Assembly (NCBI RefSeq): GCF_018614585.1
Contig: NZ_JAGGOI010000038.1
Location: 112,024-176,023, forward strand
Origin: Streptomyces sp. ISL-1
GTDB lineage: Bacteria > Actinomycetota > Actinomycetes > Streptomycetales > Streptomycetaceae
DNA length: 64,000 bases
Direction of reading: 5' to 3'
The position numbers were made by a program, and so were the translations under genes. Position 1 is the first letter of the stretch, and each line of letters starts with the position of its first letter. Shown here one piece after another: positions 33,720 to 41,979 of the stretch. A model generated the notes under the pieces. It saw only the letters and a list, made by a program, of their open reading frames with translations, was not told the origin of the DNA and did not search any database.

Positions 33720-33809
33720 CCGCTTGCCGAAACCGGGGGCCGCGGCCCCGGACCCCTGGGCATGGCGGCTTCGCGGCGCGGCTCTGTCCGCGCGAACTGG
33801 CCGCCGGGC

Positions 33810-34379
33810 TCAGCTCGTCGGCGTGCGGTGGAGCGTTACCAGGAGTCGCCAGACCTGAGCGGCCATGTCGTCCGGCGTCGCGGTGATCGTGCCGTGAAGC
33901 CAGTCCGCCAGGACGCCCGCGAAAGCCGACGCCACCGCCGAGGCGATCAGGTCCGGCGCCGGTGCTCCCGCCAACTCCCGTTCCCTGCGGCTGCGTTCGC
34001 GCAGTTCGCGGTGGAGCAGATCGCCCAGCGGGCCGCTGCCACCCTCGCGCAACAGGGTGCGGTAGAGCGCGGCATGCGGAGCCAGGCCGGTGAAGAACGC
34101 CGTCAGGGCGGGCGGGGGAGTGGTCGGATCGGGGGCGCCGCGCCAGGCGTGGAGGGCCTCCACCGCGTCTCGTACGACCTCCGCGCAGGCGTCGACCGCC
34201 AGCCCCTGCAGGTCCGGGTAGTGCAGATAGAACGTGGCCCGGCCCAGGCCGGCCCTGCGTACCAGGGCGGCGACGCTCACCTCTTCCAGCGAGTGCTCCG
34301 CGCACTCCTCCAGCAGCGCCTCGCGCAGCCTGGCCCGGGTGCGCTCCGCGCGCGGGTCGCCGGTGGGTCCTGTGGTCAT
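33810..34379 (-). CDS. TetR family regulator, partner of the DUF1304 gene
   Basis: A 189-aa TetR repressor. The helix-turn-helix is SLEEVSVAALVRRAGLGRATFYLHYPDLQGLAVD (about residues 30-63), followed by a helical C-terminal domain. Its ATG overlaps the stop of the DUF1304 gene (ATGA), so it is the second gene of a two-gene operon. Two matching 14-bp operators upstream of that operon suggest autoregulation. The inducer is unknown. Confidence 0.9.
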   Translation of the reverse strand: MTTGPTGDPRAERTRARLREALLEECAEHSLEEVSVAALVRRAGLGRATFYLHYPDLQGLAVDACAEVVRDAVEALHAWRGAPDPTTPPPALTAFFTGLAPHAALYRTLLREGGSGPLGDLLHRELRERSRRERELAGAPAPDLIASAVASAFAGVLADWLHGTITATPDDMAAQVWRLLVTLHRTPTS

Positions 34380-34738
34380 CCGGCCACCAGCACCGCTGCC
34401 AGCGCCAGGGCCCCCGGCAGCGCCTGGGCCACCAGGATGCGCCGGTTCGCGGTGAAGCCGCCGTACAGGCCCGCGATCACCACGCAGCTGAGGAAGAAGA
34501 CCTGCACGCGGTATCCCGTCGGGTCCGCGGCGATCAGGCCCCAGATCAGCCCCGCCGCCAGAAATCCGTTGTACAGGCCCTGGTTCGCGGCGAGCGGGGC
34601 GGTCGCGCGGGCCATCTCCTCGTCGAAGCCGGAGAGGTCGCGGCCCGGCCTGCGCTGCCACAGGAACATCTCCAGAACCAGGAAGTACGCATGGAGCGCG
34701 GCCACCAGGCCGACCAGGACGTGTGCCGCTGTGTTCAT
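34376..34738 (-). CDS. DUF1304 family membrane protein
   Basis: A 120-aa protein with four hydrophobic helices: NTAAHVLVGLVAALHAYFLVLEMFLW, QGLYNGFLAAGLIWGLI, FFLSCVVIAGLYGGF and QALPGALALAAVLVAG. It contains the conserved FLWQRRPGRD...F and ANQGLYNGFLA segments of the family. The function is unknown; similar genes are often paired with TetR regulators, as here. The ATG at 34738 is followed directly by membrane sequence, and ribosome-binding support is weak. Confidence 0.88.
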   Translation of the reverse strand: MNTAAHVLVGLVAALHAYFLVLEMFLWQRRPGRDLSGFDEEMARATAPLAANQGLYNGFLAAGLIWGLIAADPTGYRVQVFFLSCVVIAGLYGGFTANRRILVAQALPGALALAAVLVAG

Positions 34739-34755
34739 CGCTGACCTCAAGTTCA

Positions 34756-34790
34756 TGGACGGATGTCCAGTAACTATAGACACATGTCCA
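34756..34790. promoter_or_regulatory. Tandem TetR-type operators
   Basis: TGGAC-GGAT-GTCCA (34756-34769) is a perfect inverted repeat. TAGAC-ACAT-GTCCA (34777-34790) differs at one position. Their centres are 21 bp apart, two helical turns. They begin 18 bp upstream of the DUF1304 start and are probably bound by the co-encoded TetR protein. Confidence 0.7.
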
Positions 34791-34937
34791 TGACTGAGTG
34801 CGAGCGGGTGCGGGTGCGGGTTCTGGGGGCCGTTCACGGCATGGGCCGCGCACGACGCCGAGGAAGGTGGCCCAGGGCGATCGCGTCGGCCGCGGCGGCG
34901 CAATCCAGCCAGCGACGCGCCGCGGCTCGTGGCGGCG

Positions 34938-35726
34938 TTACGGCTTGCGGGCGACCGCGCCGAACTGGGCCACCAGTACCGGCTCGGCGCCGGTCGGCGG
35001 GTCGTGCCGCCAGTGTGCGCAGGACACGATGCCCGGCTCGAGCAGGTCGAGGCCCTCGCAGAACGAGGCGAACTCCGCGCGGCTGCGCGCCGTGATCGGC
35101 GGTGTCGCGTTCTCGTTCCAGAACGCCATCGCCTCGGCGTTGCCCTCGCCGCCCAGCTCCAGCGTCGGATGCGTGAGTACGAGATAGCTGCCGGACGGCA
35201 CCGCCTCCATCAGCCGGCGCACGATCGAGCGCGCCTCGTCGGTGTCCATCACGAAGTTCAGGATGCCGAGCATCATCACCGCCACCGGCCGCGTCAGATC
35301 CAGCGCCGGCTCGACGGAGCGGACGATCGACTCCGGGTCGTGCGCGTCCGCGTCCAGATACTCGGTCGCGCCCTCGGGAGAGCTGGTGAGCAGGGCGCGG
35401 GCGTGGGCCAGCACTATCGGGTCGTTGTCGACGTACACGATCCGGGCGTCGGGCGCGATGCGCTGGGCGACTTCATGGGTGTTCTCGACTGTGGGCAGGC
35501 CGGTGCCGATGTCCAGGAACTGGCGTACGCCTGCCTCGCCCGCGAGGTGTGTCACCGCGCGGCCCAGGAACGCCCGGTCCGCGCGCGCCACTTCGCCGAT
35601 GCTCGGGTACAGCCCGGTGACGTGGTCGCCCACCGCACGGTCGACCGGATAGTTGTCCTTGCCGCCCAGCCAGTGGTTCCAGACCCTGGCGTTGTGCGCT
35701 ACGTCGGTGCGGATCCTGTCGCTCAC
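34938..35726 (-). CDS. SAV2177-type SAM-dependent methyltransferase
   Basis: A 262-aa protein of the SAV2177/DUF574 methyltransferase family, expanded in Streptomyces. It begins with RTDVAHNARVWNHWLGGKDNYPVDRAVGD. The SAM-binding motif is RQFLDIGTGLPTVENTHEVAQ, and other conserved parts are VYVDNDPIVLAHARALL and LTHPTLE. The substrate is unknown for the family. It is separated from the DUF1304 operon by 199 bp and shares the minus strand with the next genes. Confidence 0.9.
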   Translation of the reverse strand: MSDRIRTDVAHNARVWNHWLGGKDNYPVDRAVGDHVTGLYPSIGEVARADRAFLGRAVTHLAGEAGVRQFLDIGTGLPTVENTHEVAQRIAPDARIVYVDNDPIVLAHARALLTSSPEGATEYLDADAHDPESIVRSVEPALDLTRPVAVMMLGILNFVMDTDEARSIVRRLMEAVPSGSYLVLTHPTLELGGEGNAEAMAFWNENATPPITARSRAEFASFCEGLDLLEPGIVSCAHWRHDPPTGAEPVLVAQFGAVARKP

Positions 35727-35772
35727 GTGTCACTCCTCGGCCGGCTGCGTCGGAGCCATCATGCCGGACGGA

Positions 35773-36477
35773 TCAAGTGGGCGCGGCGACAGGGGAGTTC
35801 GGCCGGACCACGGAGCGCAGTGTGTCCACGCGGTTGGTGGTGATCGCGTCGACGCCGTACTTCATCAGCCGGTGCATGGTGCGCCGGGTGTCCGCCGTCC
35901 AGGCCGAGACCAGCAGCCCGTCCCGGTGGATACGGTCCGTCAGGTCCTGACCGAGCAGCCCGAACCGGTAGTTGAGCCAGCGCGGCCGCACCGCTTCGAG
36001 CAGCGCGGGGCGCGGCGGCGCGAGCGTTGTCCAGGTCATCGCGATCTCGGCCGCGGGGTCGGCGGCCCGCACCGCGAGCATGGTGGCCGGGCCCGCGCAG
36101 TAGTACACCCGCTCGTCCGCGCCGCATTCGCGGACAGTGCCGACCACCTTGCGCACCGACTCCTCCGAGGCCCCGGGCAGATCGATCATCACGCGGTGCG
36201 TGCCGACCGCCGACAGCGCGTCGCGCAGCGTGGGCACCCGGCCCAGGGTCAACTCCTCGACCTCGGCCCGGGTGAGCTTCGCCAGCGGCCGGTCGGGACC
36301 CCACAGGCGTTTCAGCGAATCGTCGTGCAACAGCACCGGCACGCCGTCCCGGGTGAGGCGTACATCGATCTCCACCGCGTCCGCGCCCCGCTCGAGGGCA
36401 GAGCGGAGCGAGGGCAGGGTGTTCTCACGGAAGCGGTACGGATCGCCGCGATGGCCCACGACACTGACGGTGCCCAT
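35773..36477 (-). CDS. Glycerophosphodiester phosphodiesterase
   Basis: A 234-aa GDPD-family TIM-barrel enzyme releasing glycerol-3-phosphate from deacylated phospholipids. Catalytic and metal residues are visible in VVGHRGDPYRFRENTLPSLRSALERGADAVEIDVRLTRDGVPVLLHDDSLKRL. No signal peptide is seen, so it should be cytoplasmic. It lies 20 bp downstream of the deaminase gene and is probably co-transcribed with it. Confidence 0.92.
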   Translation of the reverse strand: MGTVSVVGHRGDPYRFRENTLPSLRSALERGADAVEIDVRLTRDGVPVLLHDDSLKRLWGPDRPLAKLTRAEVEELTLGRVPTLRDALSAVGTHRVMIDLPGASEESVRKVVGTVRECGADERVYYCAGPATMLAVRAADPAAEIAMTWTTLAPPRPALLEAVRPRWLNYRFGLLGQDLTDRIHRDGLLVSAWTADTRRTMHRLMKYGVDAITTNRVDTLRSVVRPNSPVAAPT

Positions 36478-36497
36478 GGGCCCATTGTCGAGGGCGG

Positions 36498-37523
36498 TCA
36501 GCGGGCGGGCCACGTGGCGGTGTACGCGTCGATCTCCGCCACGATCCGCGCCTTGCCGGCCGGGTCGAGGAAGGACGCCTCCACGGCGTTCTTCGCCAGG
36601 TCGGCCAGTCCGCGCTCGTCCAGCTGAAGCAGCCTTGCCGCGACGGCGTATTCGTTGTTGAGGTCGCTGCCGAACATCGGCGGGTCGTCGCTGTTGATCG
36701 TCACCAGCACTCCGGCCGCGACCATCTCCTTCACCGGGTGCTCGTCGAGATCGCGGACGGCGCGGGTCGCGAGATTCGACGTAGGGCACACCTCCAGCGG
36801 AATGCGGTGCTCCGCGAGGTGGGCGAGCAGCGTCGGGTCCTGCGTCGCGCTGGTGCCGTGGCCGATGCGCTCGGCGCCCAGATCGTTCAGCGCGTCCCAG
36901 ATCGTCTGCGGCCCGGTCGTCTCGCCGGCGTGCGGCACGGAGTGCAGGCCCGCCGCGATCGCGCGGTCGAAGTACGGCTTGAACTGCGGCCGTGGCACAC
37001 CGATCTCCGGGCCGCCGAGCCCGAAGGAGACCAGGCCGTCGGGGCGCAGGTCCACCGCGAGCCGCGCGGTCTCCTCCGCGGCCTCGAGACCGGCCTCGCC
37101 GGGGATGTCGAAGCACCAGCGCAGTACGACGCCGAGCTCGGCCTCGGCAGCCTTGCGGGCGTCCTCGATCGCCGCCATGAAGGCGTTCTCGTCGATGCCG
37201 CGGCGGGTCGAGCTGAACGGCGTCACGGTCAGCTCGGCGTAGCGGATGTTCTGCCTGGCCATGTCGCGGGCCACCTCGAAGGTGAGCAGCCGTACGTCCT
37301 CCGGGGTGCGGATCAGGTCCACGACCGACAGATACACCTCGATGAAGTGCGCGAAGTCGGTGAAGGAGAAGTAGTCGGCGAGCGCCTCGGGGTCGGTGGG
37401 GACCTTGGAGTCGGGGTGGCGGGCGGCCAGCTCGGCGACGATGCGCGGGGAGGCGGAGCCGACATGGTGCACATGCAGCTCGGCCTTGGGAAGCCCCGCG
37501 ATGAAGGGGTGCAGATCGGTCAT
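36498..37523 (-). CDS. 6-aminodeoxyfutalosine deaminase (adenosine-deaminase family)
   Basis: A 341-aa amidohydrolase of the adenosine deaminase family. Metal and catalytic motifs are AELHVHHVGS (HxH), PHAGE, ERIGHG, CPTSN and INSDDPPMF. The usual ADA segment DLAGxE is replaced by FGLGGPEIG, and HLDG by HHVG. As I recall, this variant in streptomycetes deaminates 6-aminodeoxyfutalosine in the futalosine route to menaquinone. It would be annotated as adenosine deaminase by simple homology. GGAGG lies 7 nt before ATG 37523. No other menaquinone genes are nearby. Confidence 0.78.
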   Translation of the reverse strand: MTDLHPFIAGLPKAELHVHHVGSASPRIVAELAARHPDSKVPTDPEALADYFSFTDFAHFIEVYLSVVDLIRTPEDVRLLTFEVARDMARQNIRYAELTVTPFSSTRRGIDENAFMAAIEDARKAAEAELGVVLRWCFDIPGEAGLEAAEETARLAVDLRPDGLVSFGLGGPEIGVPRPQFKPYFDRAIAAGLHSVPHAGETTGPQTIWDALNDLGAERIGHGTSATQDPTLLAHLAEHRIPLEVCPTSNLATRAVRDLDEHPVKEMVAAGVLVTINSDDPPMFGSDLNNEYAVAARLLQLDERGLADLAKNAVEASFLDPAGKARIVAEIDAYTATWPAR

Positions 37524-37679
37524 CGGGGTCCTCCATGGGCATGGCGTGAGCGACAGGTGCGCGACGGGGTGTACGAGGGTGGGTCCGACCGGCTGTTCGG
37601 GTCAGGGATCATCGTAGGGGGGCCCGGTGAAGCGCGGACCGCAGCCCGTAGCATGACCGAACCACGATGGGGGAGAACC

Positions 37680-38384
37680 ATGTCTGACAACCAGGCCCAG
37701 CCGCCGGGCGGGCCCGAGCCGCGCGACCGTGATCCCTGGGCTCCGCCGGAGAGCAGCGCGGCACAGGGCAGGGTGCCGCTGCACAAGCCCGCCGCCCCGA
37801 CGCCGCCCGTGCACGATCAGCCGACGATGACCTCGATGCCCACCGGGCCCGTCGCCGACGCGGGTGCCGTGCCGCCTCCCCCGATAGCCCCGGGCGGACC
37901 GGCCCAGCCCGCCGCCGGACTGTACGGCTACCCCGCCGCCCCCAGCGCCCCGCAGCCCGGTCCCGGCGCCGGTCCGGGCCTGGGGGATCCCTACGGCGGC
38001 TACCCCGGATACCCGGGTTACCAGAATTACGGCCAGAGCGCCTGGCAGTCCGCTCCGGCGAACGGCATGGGCGTCACCGCGATGGTGCTCGGCATCCTTT
38101 CCGTCTGTCTGTTCTGTCTGTACGGGGTCGTCGGGATCGTCCTGGGTGTGCTCGCCCTGATCTTCGGCATCCTCGGCAGGAAGCGCGCCCAGCGTGGCGA
38201 GGCGACCAACGGCGGCATGGCTCTGGCCGGCATCATCCTCGGCTCCATCGGCATCGTCATCGGCCTCATCGTCGTCGGCCTGCTGGCCTGGGGGATCACC
38301 GAGGCGATGAACGAGGAGCGGGGCAAAGGCGACGTCTACGACGACTACTCCAACTCCCTCGTGATCGACGGCGTCAGCCGCTAG
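37680..38384 (+). CDS. DUF4190 domain membrane protein
   Basis: A 234-aa protein with a long Pro/Gly/Ala/Tyr-rich cytoplasmic N-terminus (about residues 1-125, with PGYPGYQNYGQ). It is followed by a DUF4190 domain with two membrane helices (MGVTAMVLGILSVCLFCLYGVVGIVLGVLALIFGILGRKRA and GIILGSIGIVIGLIVVGLLAWGI). The function is unknown. ATG 37680 follows GGGAGAA (37671-37677). The 3' end overlaps the convergent NADAR gene by 11 bp. Confidence 0.88.
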   Translation: MSDNQAQPPGGPEPRDRDPWAPPESSAAQGRVPLHKPAAPTPPVHDQPTMTSMPTGPVADAGAVPPPPIAPGGPAQPAAGLYGYPAAPSAPQPGPGAGPGLGDPYGGYPGYPGYQNYGQSAWQSAPANGMGVTAMVLGILSVCLFCLYGVVGIVLGVLALIFGILGRKRAQRGEATNGGMALAGIILGSIGIVIGLIVVGLLAWGITEAMNEERGKGDVYDDYSNSLVIDGVSR

Positions 38385-38931
38385 CCGGACCGGCCCGCAA
38401 CTCCTCACGCGCCTCCATCAGGGCGAACCCCAGCAGATTGAGCCCGCGCCAGAGCGCGGGATTCTGCGCCCGCTCGTCGTCCGCGGCCAGCCCGATGCCC
38501 CACACCCGGTCAAGTGGGCTGGCCTCGACGAGCACCCGGTCCCCCGTGGCCAGCAGAAAATCGCGCAGCTCGGCATTCTGACCGAACTTGTGCACACTGC
38601 CCGCGCGCACAATCGCGGACCGCTCGCGCTCCCATATCGCTTCGTCGAAACCGCGCACGAGCCGCCCGGCCCGCTTGGCCGCCCCCGGACTGCCCGCCTC
38701 GAGCGCCTGCCGCTCGGCCTCCGCGTCCCCGAAGAGCCGGGCCTTGCCCGCCATCATCCAGTGCTCCGTCGTGGCGTAGCGAACGCCGTCGACCACGAAG
38801 GGTGACGGCCACCACTGGCTCAGACAGCTCGGCCCGATGGTGCCGTCCCGGCGCGGCGTATGCCCCCAAAAGAACAGATACTTGATTCGCCTGTCGGTGC
38901 TGACCTGCTCGATCAGCTCTTCCATCCCCAT
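38374..38931 (-). CDS. NADAR family protein
   Basis: A 185-aa NADAR (YbiA-like) protein: IKYLFFWGHTPRRDGTIGPSCLSQWWPSPFVVDGVRYATTEHWMMAGKARLFGD, then WERERSAIVRAGSVHKFGQNAELRDFLLATGD and SPLDRVWGIGL. Family members cleave N-glycosidic bonds of riboflavin intermediates or ADP-ribosylated bases; the substrate here is not known. The start is ATG 38931 or ATG 38925, and neither has a clear RBS. Confidence 0.88.
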   Translation of the reverse strand: MGMEELIEQVSTDRRIKYLFFWGHTPRRDGTIGPSCLSQWWPSPFVVDGVRYATTEHWMMAGKARLFGDAEAERQALEAGSPGAAKRAGRLVRGFDEAIWERERSAIVRAGSVHKFGQNAELRDFLLATGDRVLVEASPLDRVWGIGLAADDERAQNPALWRGLNLLGFALMEAREELRAGPASG

Positions 38932-39002
38932 ACACGCGAGTCTGGCATCCACCACTGACACTTCGTACGGGTATTGCCGGACCCACCCGACACATGGTCG
39001 AC

Positions 39003-39040
39003 TGATTCCGTCGCGTAACCAAAAGGCAACAACGGAATCA
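39003..39040. promoter_or_regulatory. Inverted repeat upstream of the polyamine operon
   Basis: TGATTCCGT (39003-39011) and ACGGAATCA (39032-39040) are perfect 9-bp complements, 20 bp apart, within a locally AT-rich stretch. They lie 67-104 bp upstream of the aldehyde dehydrogenase start and could be a two-half-site operator of the operon. Confidence 0.5.
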
Positions 39041-39106
39041 CTTGTTGGAGAGCCGGTGCTCTGCCAGGATCGGCACTCAATTCGATCTGGAACTACGGAG
39101 AGCGTC

Positions 39107-40621
39107 ATGGGCAACCGCTTCCAGGTGCACGACCGCTATGCGGACGGCGCGCAATTCATCGGCGGGCGGCTTCGGCCCGGCACCTCAGGACGCAAGCAGA
39201 ACATCGTGAACCCCGCCACCGGCGAGACGGTCCACAGCTATGAACTGGCAGGGGCCGCCGACGTCGACGCGGCCGTCGAGGCCGCCCGCGAGGCCTTCCC
39301 CGGCTGGGCGGGCGCCACCCCGGGGGAGCGCTCCGACGCCCTGCACAGCTTCGCGTCCGTCCTCGCGGACCAGGCCCCCGACCTCGCGTACGCGGAGTCC
39401 CTGCAGTGCGGCAAACCGATCAAGCTCACCACCGAGTTCGACGTCCCGGGCACCGTCGACAACACCGCCTACTTCGCCGGCGCGGCCCGCCATCTCCAGG
39501 GCCAGTCGGCCGGCGAGTACAGCGGCGACCACACCTCCTACGTGCGCCGGGAGCCGATCGGCGTCGTCGGTTCCATCGCACCCTGGAACTACCCGCTCCA
39601 GATGGCCGCCTGGAAGGTCCTGCCGGCGATCGCCGCGGGCAACACCATCGTGCTGAAGCCGGCCGAGATCACCCCGCTCACCTCGCTGATGTTCGCCGAG
39701 GCGGCGAAGGAGGCCGGGATCCCCGACGGCGTCGTCAACATCATCAACGGCGCGGGCAAGGACGCGGGCGAGCATCTGGTGGGCCACCCGCACGTGGCGA
39801 TGACCTCCTTCACCGGCTCCACCCCGGTCGGCAAGCGCGTCGCCGAGATCGCCACCGCCACCGTCAAGCGCCTCCACCTCGAACTGGGCGGCAAGGCCCC
39901 CTTCGTGGTCTTCGACGACGCCGACCTTCAGGCCGCGGTCCACGGCGCGGTCGCGGGCTCGCTCATCAACTCGGGCCAGGACTGTACGGCCGCCACCCGC
40001 GCCTATGTCCAGCGCCCCTTGTACGACGCCTTCGTCAGCGGCGTCGCCGACCTGATGGCAACCGTCCGCCTCGGCGACCCCCTCGACCCCGCCACCGACC
40101 TCGGCCCGCTCGTCTCGCACCTTCAGCGCGACCGCGTCGCGGGCTTCGTCGACCGGGCTCGCGCGTACGCCACCGTCGTCACCGGCGGCGAAGCGCCGCA
40201 GGGAGTGCTGACGAGCGGCGCGTACTACCGTCCCACCCTCGTCGCCGGCGCCGCTCAGGACAGCGAGATCGTCCAGTCCGAGATCTTCGGCCCGGTCCTC
40301 GTCGTCCTGCCCTTCGACTCCGACGACGAAGGCATCGCGCTCGCCAACGACACCCCCTACGGCCTCGCCGCCTCCGCCTGGAGTCGCGACGTGTACCGCG
40401 CGAACCGAGCCACCCGCGAGATCAAGGCGGGGTGCGTCTGGATCAACGACCACATCCCGATCATCAGCGAGATGCCGCACGGCGGATACAAGGCGTCCGG
40501 CTTCGGAAAGGACATGTCGATGTACTCCTTCGAGGAGTACACGCAGGTCAAGCACGTGATGTACGACAACACGGCGGTGGTCAGGAAGGACTGGCACCGC
40601 ACGATCTTCGGGGACCGATAG
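39107..40621 (+). CDS. Aldehyde dehydrogenase heading the polyamine uptake operon
   Basis: A 504-aa NAD-dependent aldehyde dehydrogenase of the betaine/aminobutyraldehyde type. The catalytic Cys is in INSGQDCTAATRAYV, Glu is in HLELGGKAPFVVF, and the cofactor segment is IAPWNYPLQMAAWKVLPAIAAGNTIVLKPAE. It is similar to the dehydrogenase at 32242 but clearly a separate paralogue. ATG 39107 has GGAG at 39097-39100. It is followed by potD-potABC and a FAD oxidase, so its likely substrate is an aldehyde made from a polyamine or its gamma-glutamyl form. Confidence 0.88.
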   Translation: MGNRFQVHDRYADGAQFIGGRLRPGTSGRKQNIVNPATGETVHSYELAGAADVDAAVEAAREAFPGWAGATPGERSDALHSFASVLADQAPDLAYAESLQCGKPIKLTTEFDVPGTVDNTAYFAGAARHLQGQSAGEYSGDHTSYVRREPIGVVGSIAPWNYPLQMAAWKVLPAIAAGNTIVLKPAEITPLTSLMFAEAAKEAGIPDGVVNIINGAGKDAGEHLVGHPHVAMTSFTGSTPVGKRVAEIATATVKRLHLELGGKAPFVVFDDADLQAAVHGAVAGSLINSGQDCTAATRAYVQRPLYDAFVSGVADLMATVRLGDPLDPATDLGPLVSHLQRDRVAGFVDRARAYATVVTGGEAPQGVLTSGAYYRPTLVAGAAQDSEIVQSEIFGPVLVVLPFDSDDEGIALANDTPYGLAASAWSRDVYRANRATREIKAGCVWINDHIPIISEMPHGGYKASGFGKDMSMYSFEEYTQVKHVMYDNTAVVRKDWHRTIFGDR

Positions 40622-40693
40622 CTCAGCATCCGTTTGCGGCCACCGCCGCTCGGCCGCCCGACCAGCGGCCACCATCCCGAAAGGGCACAGCGC

Positions 40694-41941
40694 ATGGAGC
40701 ACAACGAGCCCGACCGCCTCTCCGCGGCCCAAATGGCCGCCGTGCGACGCAGCCTGGCGAACGGGCGGGGCGCACTCTCCCGTCGTTCACTGCTGCGCGC
40801 GTCGGGCGTCGGCGCGCTTGCGGCCGGCGGCGCCGGCATATTGAGCGGCTGCGGAATCCCGCCCGCGAAGCGGGAGGCCGGAGCAGCCGCCTCGAGCGAC
40901 TACTCCGACCAGGAGAAGCTGATCAACTTCTCCAACTGGACCGAGTACATCGACATCAGCGAGGACGAGAAAAGCCATCCCACGCTGGTGGAGTTCAACA
41001 AGCGCACCGGGATCAAGGTCAAGTACACCGAGGACATCAACGACAACGTCGAGTTCTTCGGCAAGATCCAGCCGCAGCTCGCCGCGGGCCAGGACACCGG
41101 CCGCGACCTGATCAATGTGACCGACTGGCTGGCCGCCCGGATGATCCGGCTCGGCTGGGTGCAGAAGCTCGACGCGTCGCTGCTCCCGCACGCGTACGCC
41201 AACCTCTCGCCCCAGTTCCGCAGCCCGGACTGGGACCCGGGGCGCGCCTACTCCTACCCCTGGACCGGAATTCCGGCTGTCATCGCCTACAACATCAAGG
41301 CGACCCGCGGCCGCAAGGTCGACTCCGTCACCCAACTGCTGGACGACCCCACCCTCAAGGGCCGGGTCAGCTTCCTCACCGAGATGCGGGACACCGTCGG
41401 CCTCACCCTGCTCGACATGGGCAAGGACCCCGCCAAGGTCAACGACGCCGACTACGACGCCGCCATCAACCGGCTCCAGAAGGGGGTCGACAAGAAGCAG
41501 ATCCGCCGCTTCACCGGTAACGACTACACCTCGGACCTCGACAAGGGCGACATCGCCGCTTGCGTCGCCTGGGCCGGTGACCTCATCCAGCTCCAGGTCG
41601 ACAACCCGGACATCAGGTTCTCGATTCCGGCCGCCGGCTACATGACGGCCACGGACAACCTGCTGGTCCCGGCGCATGCCCGGCACCAGAAGAACGCCAC
41701 CCGGCTGATCGACTACTACTACGAGCTGCCCGTCGCAGCCCAGCTCGCCGCGTACATCAACTATGTGACCCCGGTCGCCGGAGTCGCATCGGAGCTCGCG
41801 AAGATCGACCCGGAGCTGGCCAAGAACCCGCTGATCATCCCGGACGAGGCCATGGCAGCCAAGTCCCACTCCTTCCGCTCGCTCTCCTCCAAGGAAGAGA
41901 CGGCGTACGAAGAGAAGTTCGCCAAGCTCATCGGCGCCTGA
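40694..41941 (+). CDS. potD: Polyamine ABC transporter substrate-binding lipoprotein
   Basis: A 415-aa spermidine/putrescine-type binding protein (LINFSNWTEYIDI, FNKRTGIKVKYTEDINDNVEFFGKIQPQLAAGQDTGRDLINVTDW). The N-terminus has a twin-arginine motif (LSRRSLLRASGVGALAAGGAGI) ending in a lipobox LSGC, so it should be Tat-exported and lipid-anchored. Later segments YPWTGIPAVIAYN and CVAWAGDLIQLQ are typical of PotD. It follows the aldehyde dehydrogenase by 72 bp and precedes the ATPase gene. Confidence 0.92.
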   Translation: MEHNEPDRLSAAQMAAVRRSLANGRGALSRRSLLRASGVGALAAGGAGILSGCGIPPAKREAGAAASSDYSDQEKLINFSNWTEYIDISEDEKSHPTLVEFNKRTGIKVKYTEDINDNVEFFGKIQPQLAAGQDTGRDLINVTDWLAARMIRLGWVQKLDASLLPHAYANLSPQFRSPDWDPGRAYSYPWTGIPAVIAYNIKATRGRKVDSVTQLLDDPTLKGRVSFLTEMRDTVGLTLLDMGKDPAKVNDADYDAAINRLQKGVDKKQIRRFTGNDYTSDLDKGDIAACVAWAGDLIQLQVDNPDIRFSIPAAGYMTATDNLLVPAHARHQKNATRLIDYYYELPVAAQLAAYINYVTPVAGVASELAKIDPELAKNPLIIPDEAMAAKSHSFRSLSSKEETAYEEKFAKLIGA

Positions 41942-41979
41942 CCTCCCCTGCTCCCTTCGACACACCGGGACCGCGACCC

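Noticed and set aside
34380..34853. TetR frame extended to 347 codons across the DUF1304 gene
   Set aside because: The DUF1304 protein is clear in another frame, and the TetR ATG at 34379 gives the normal length.
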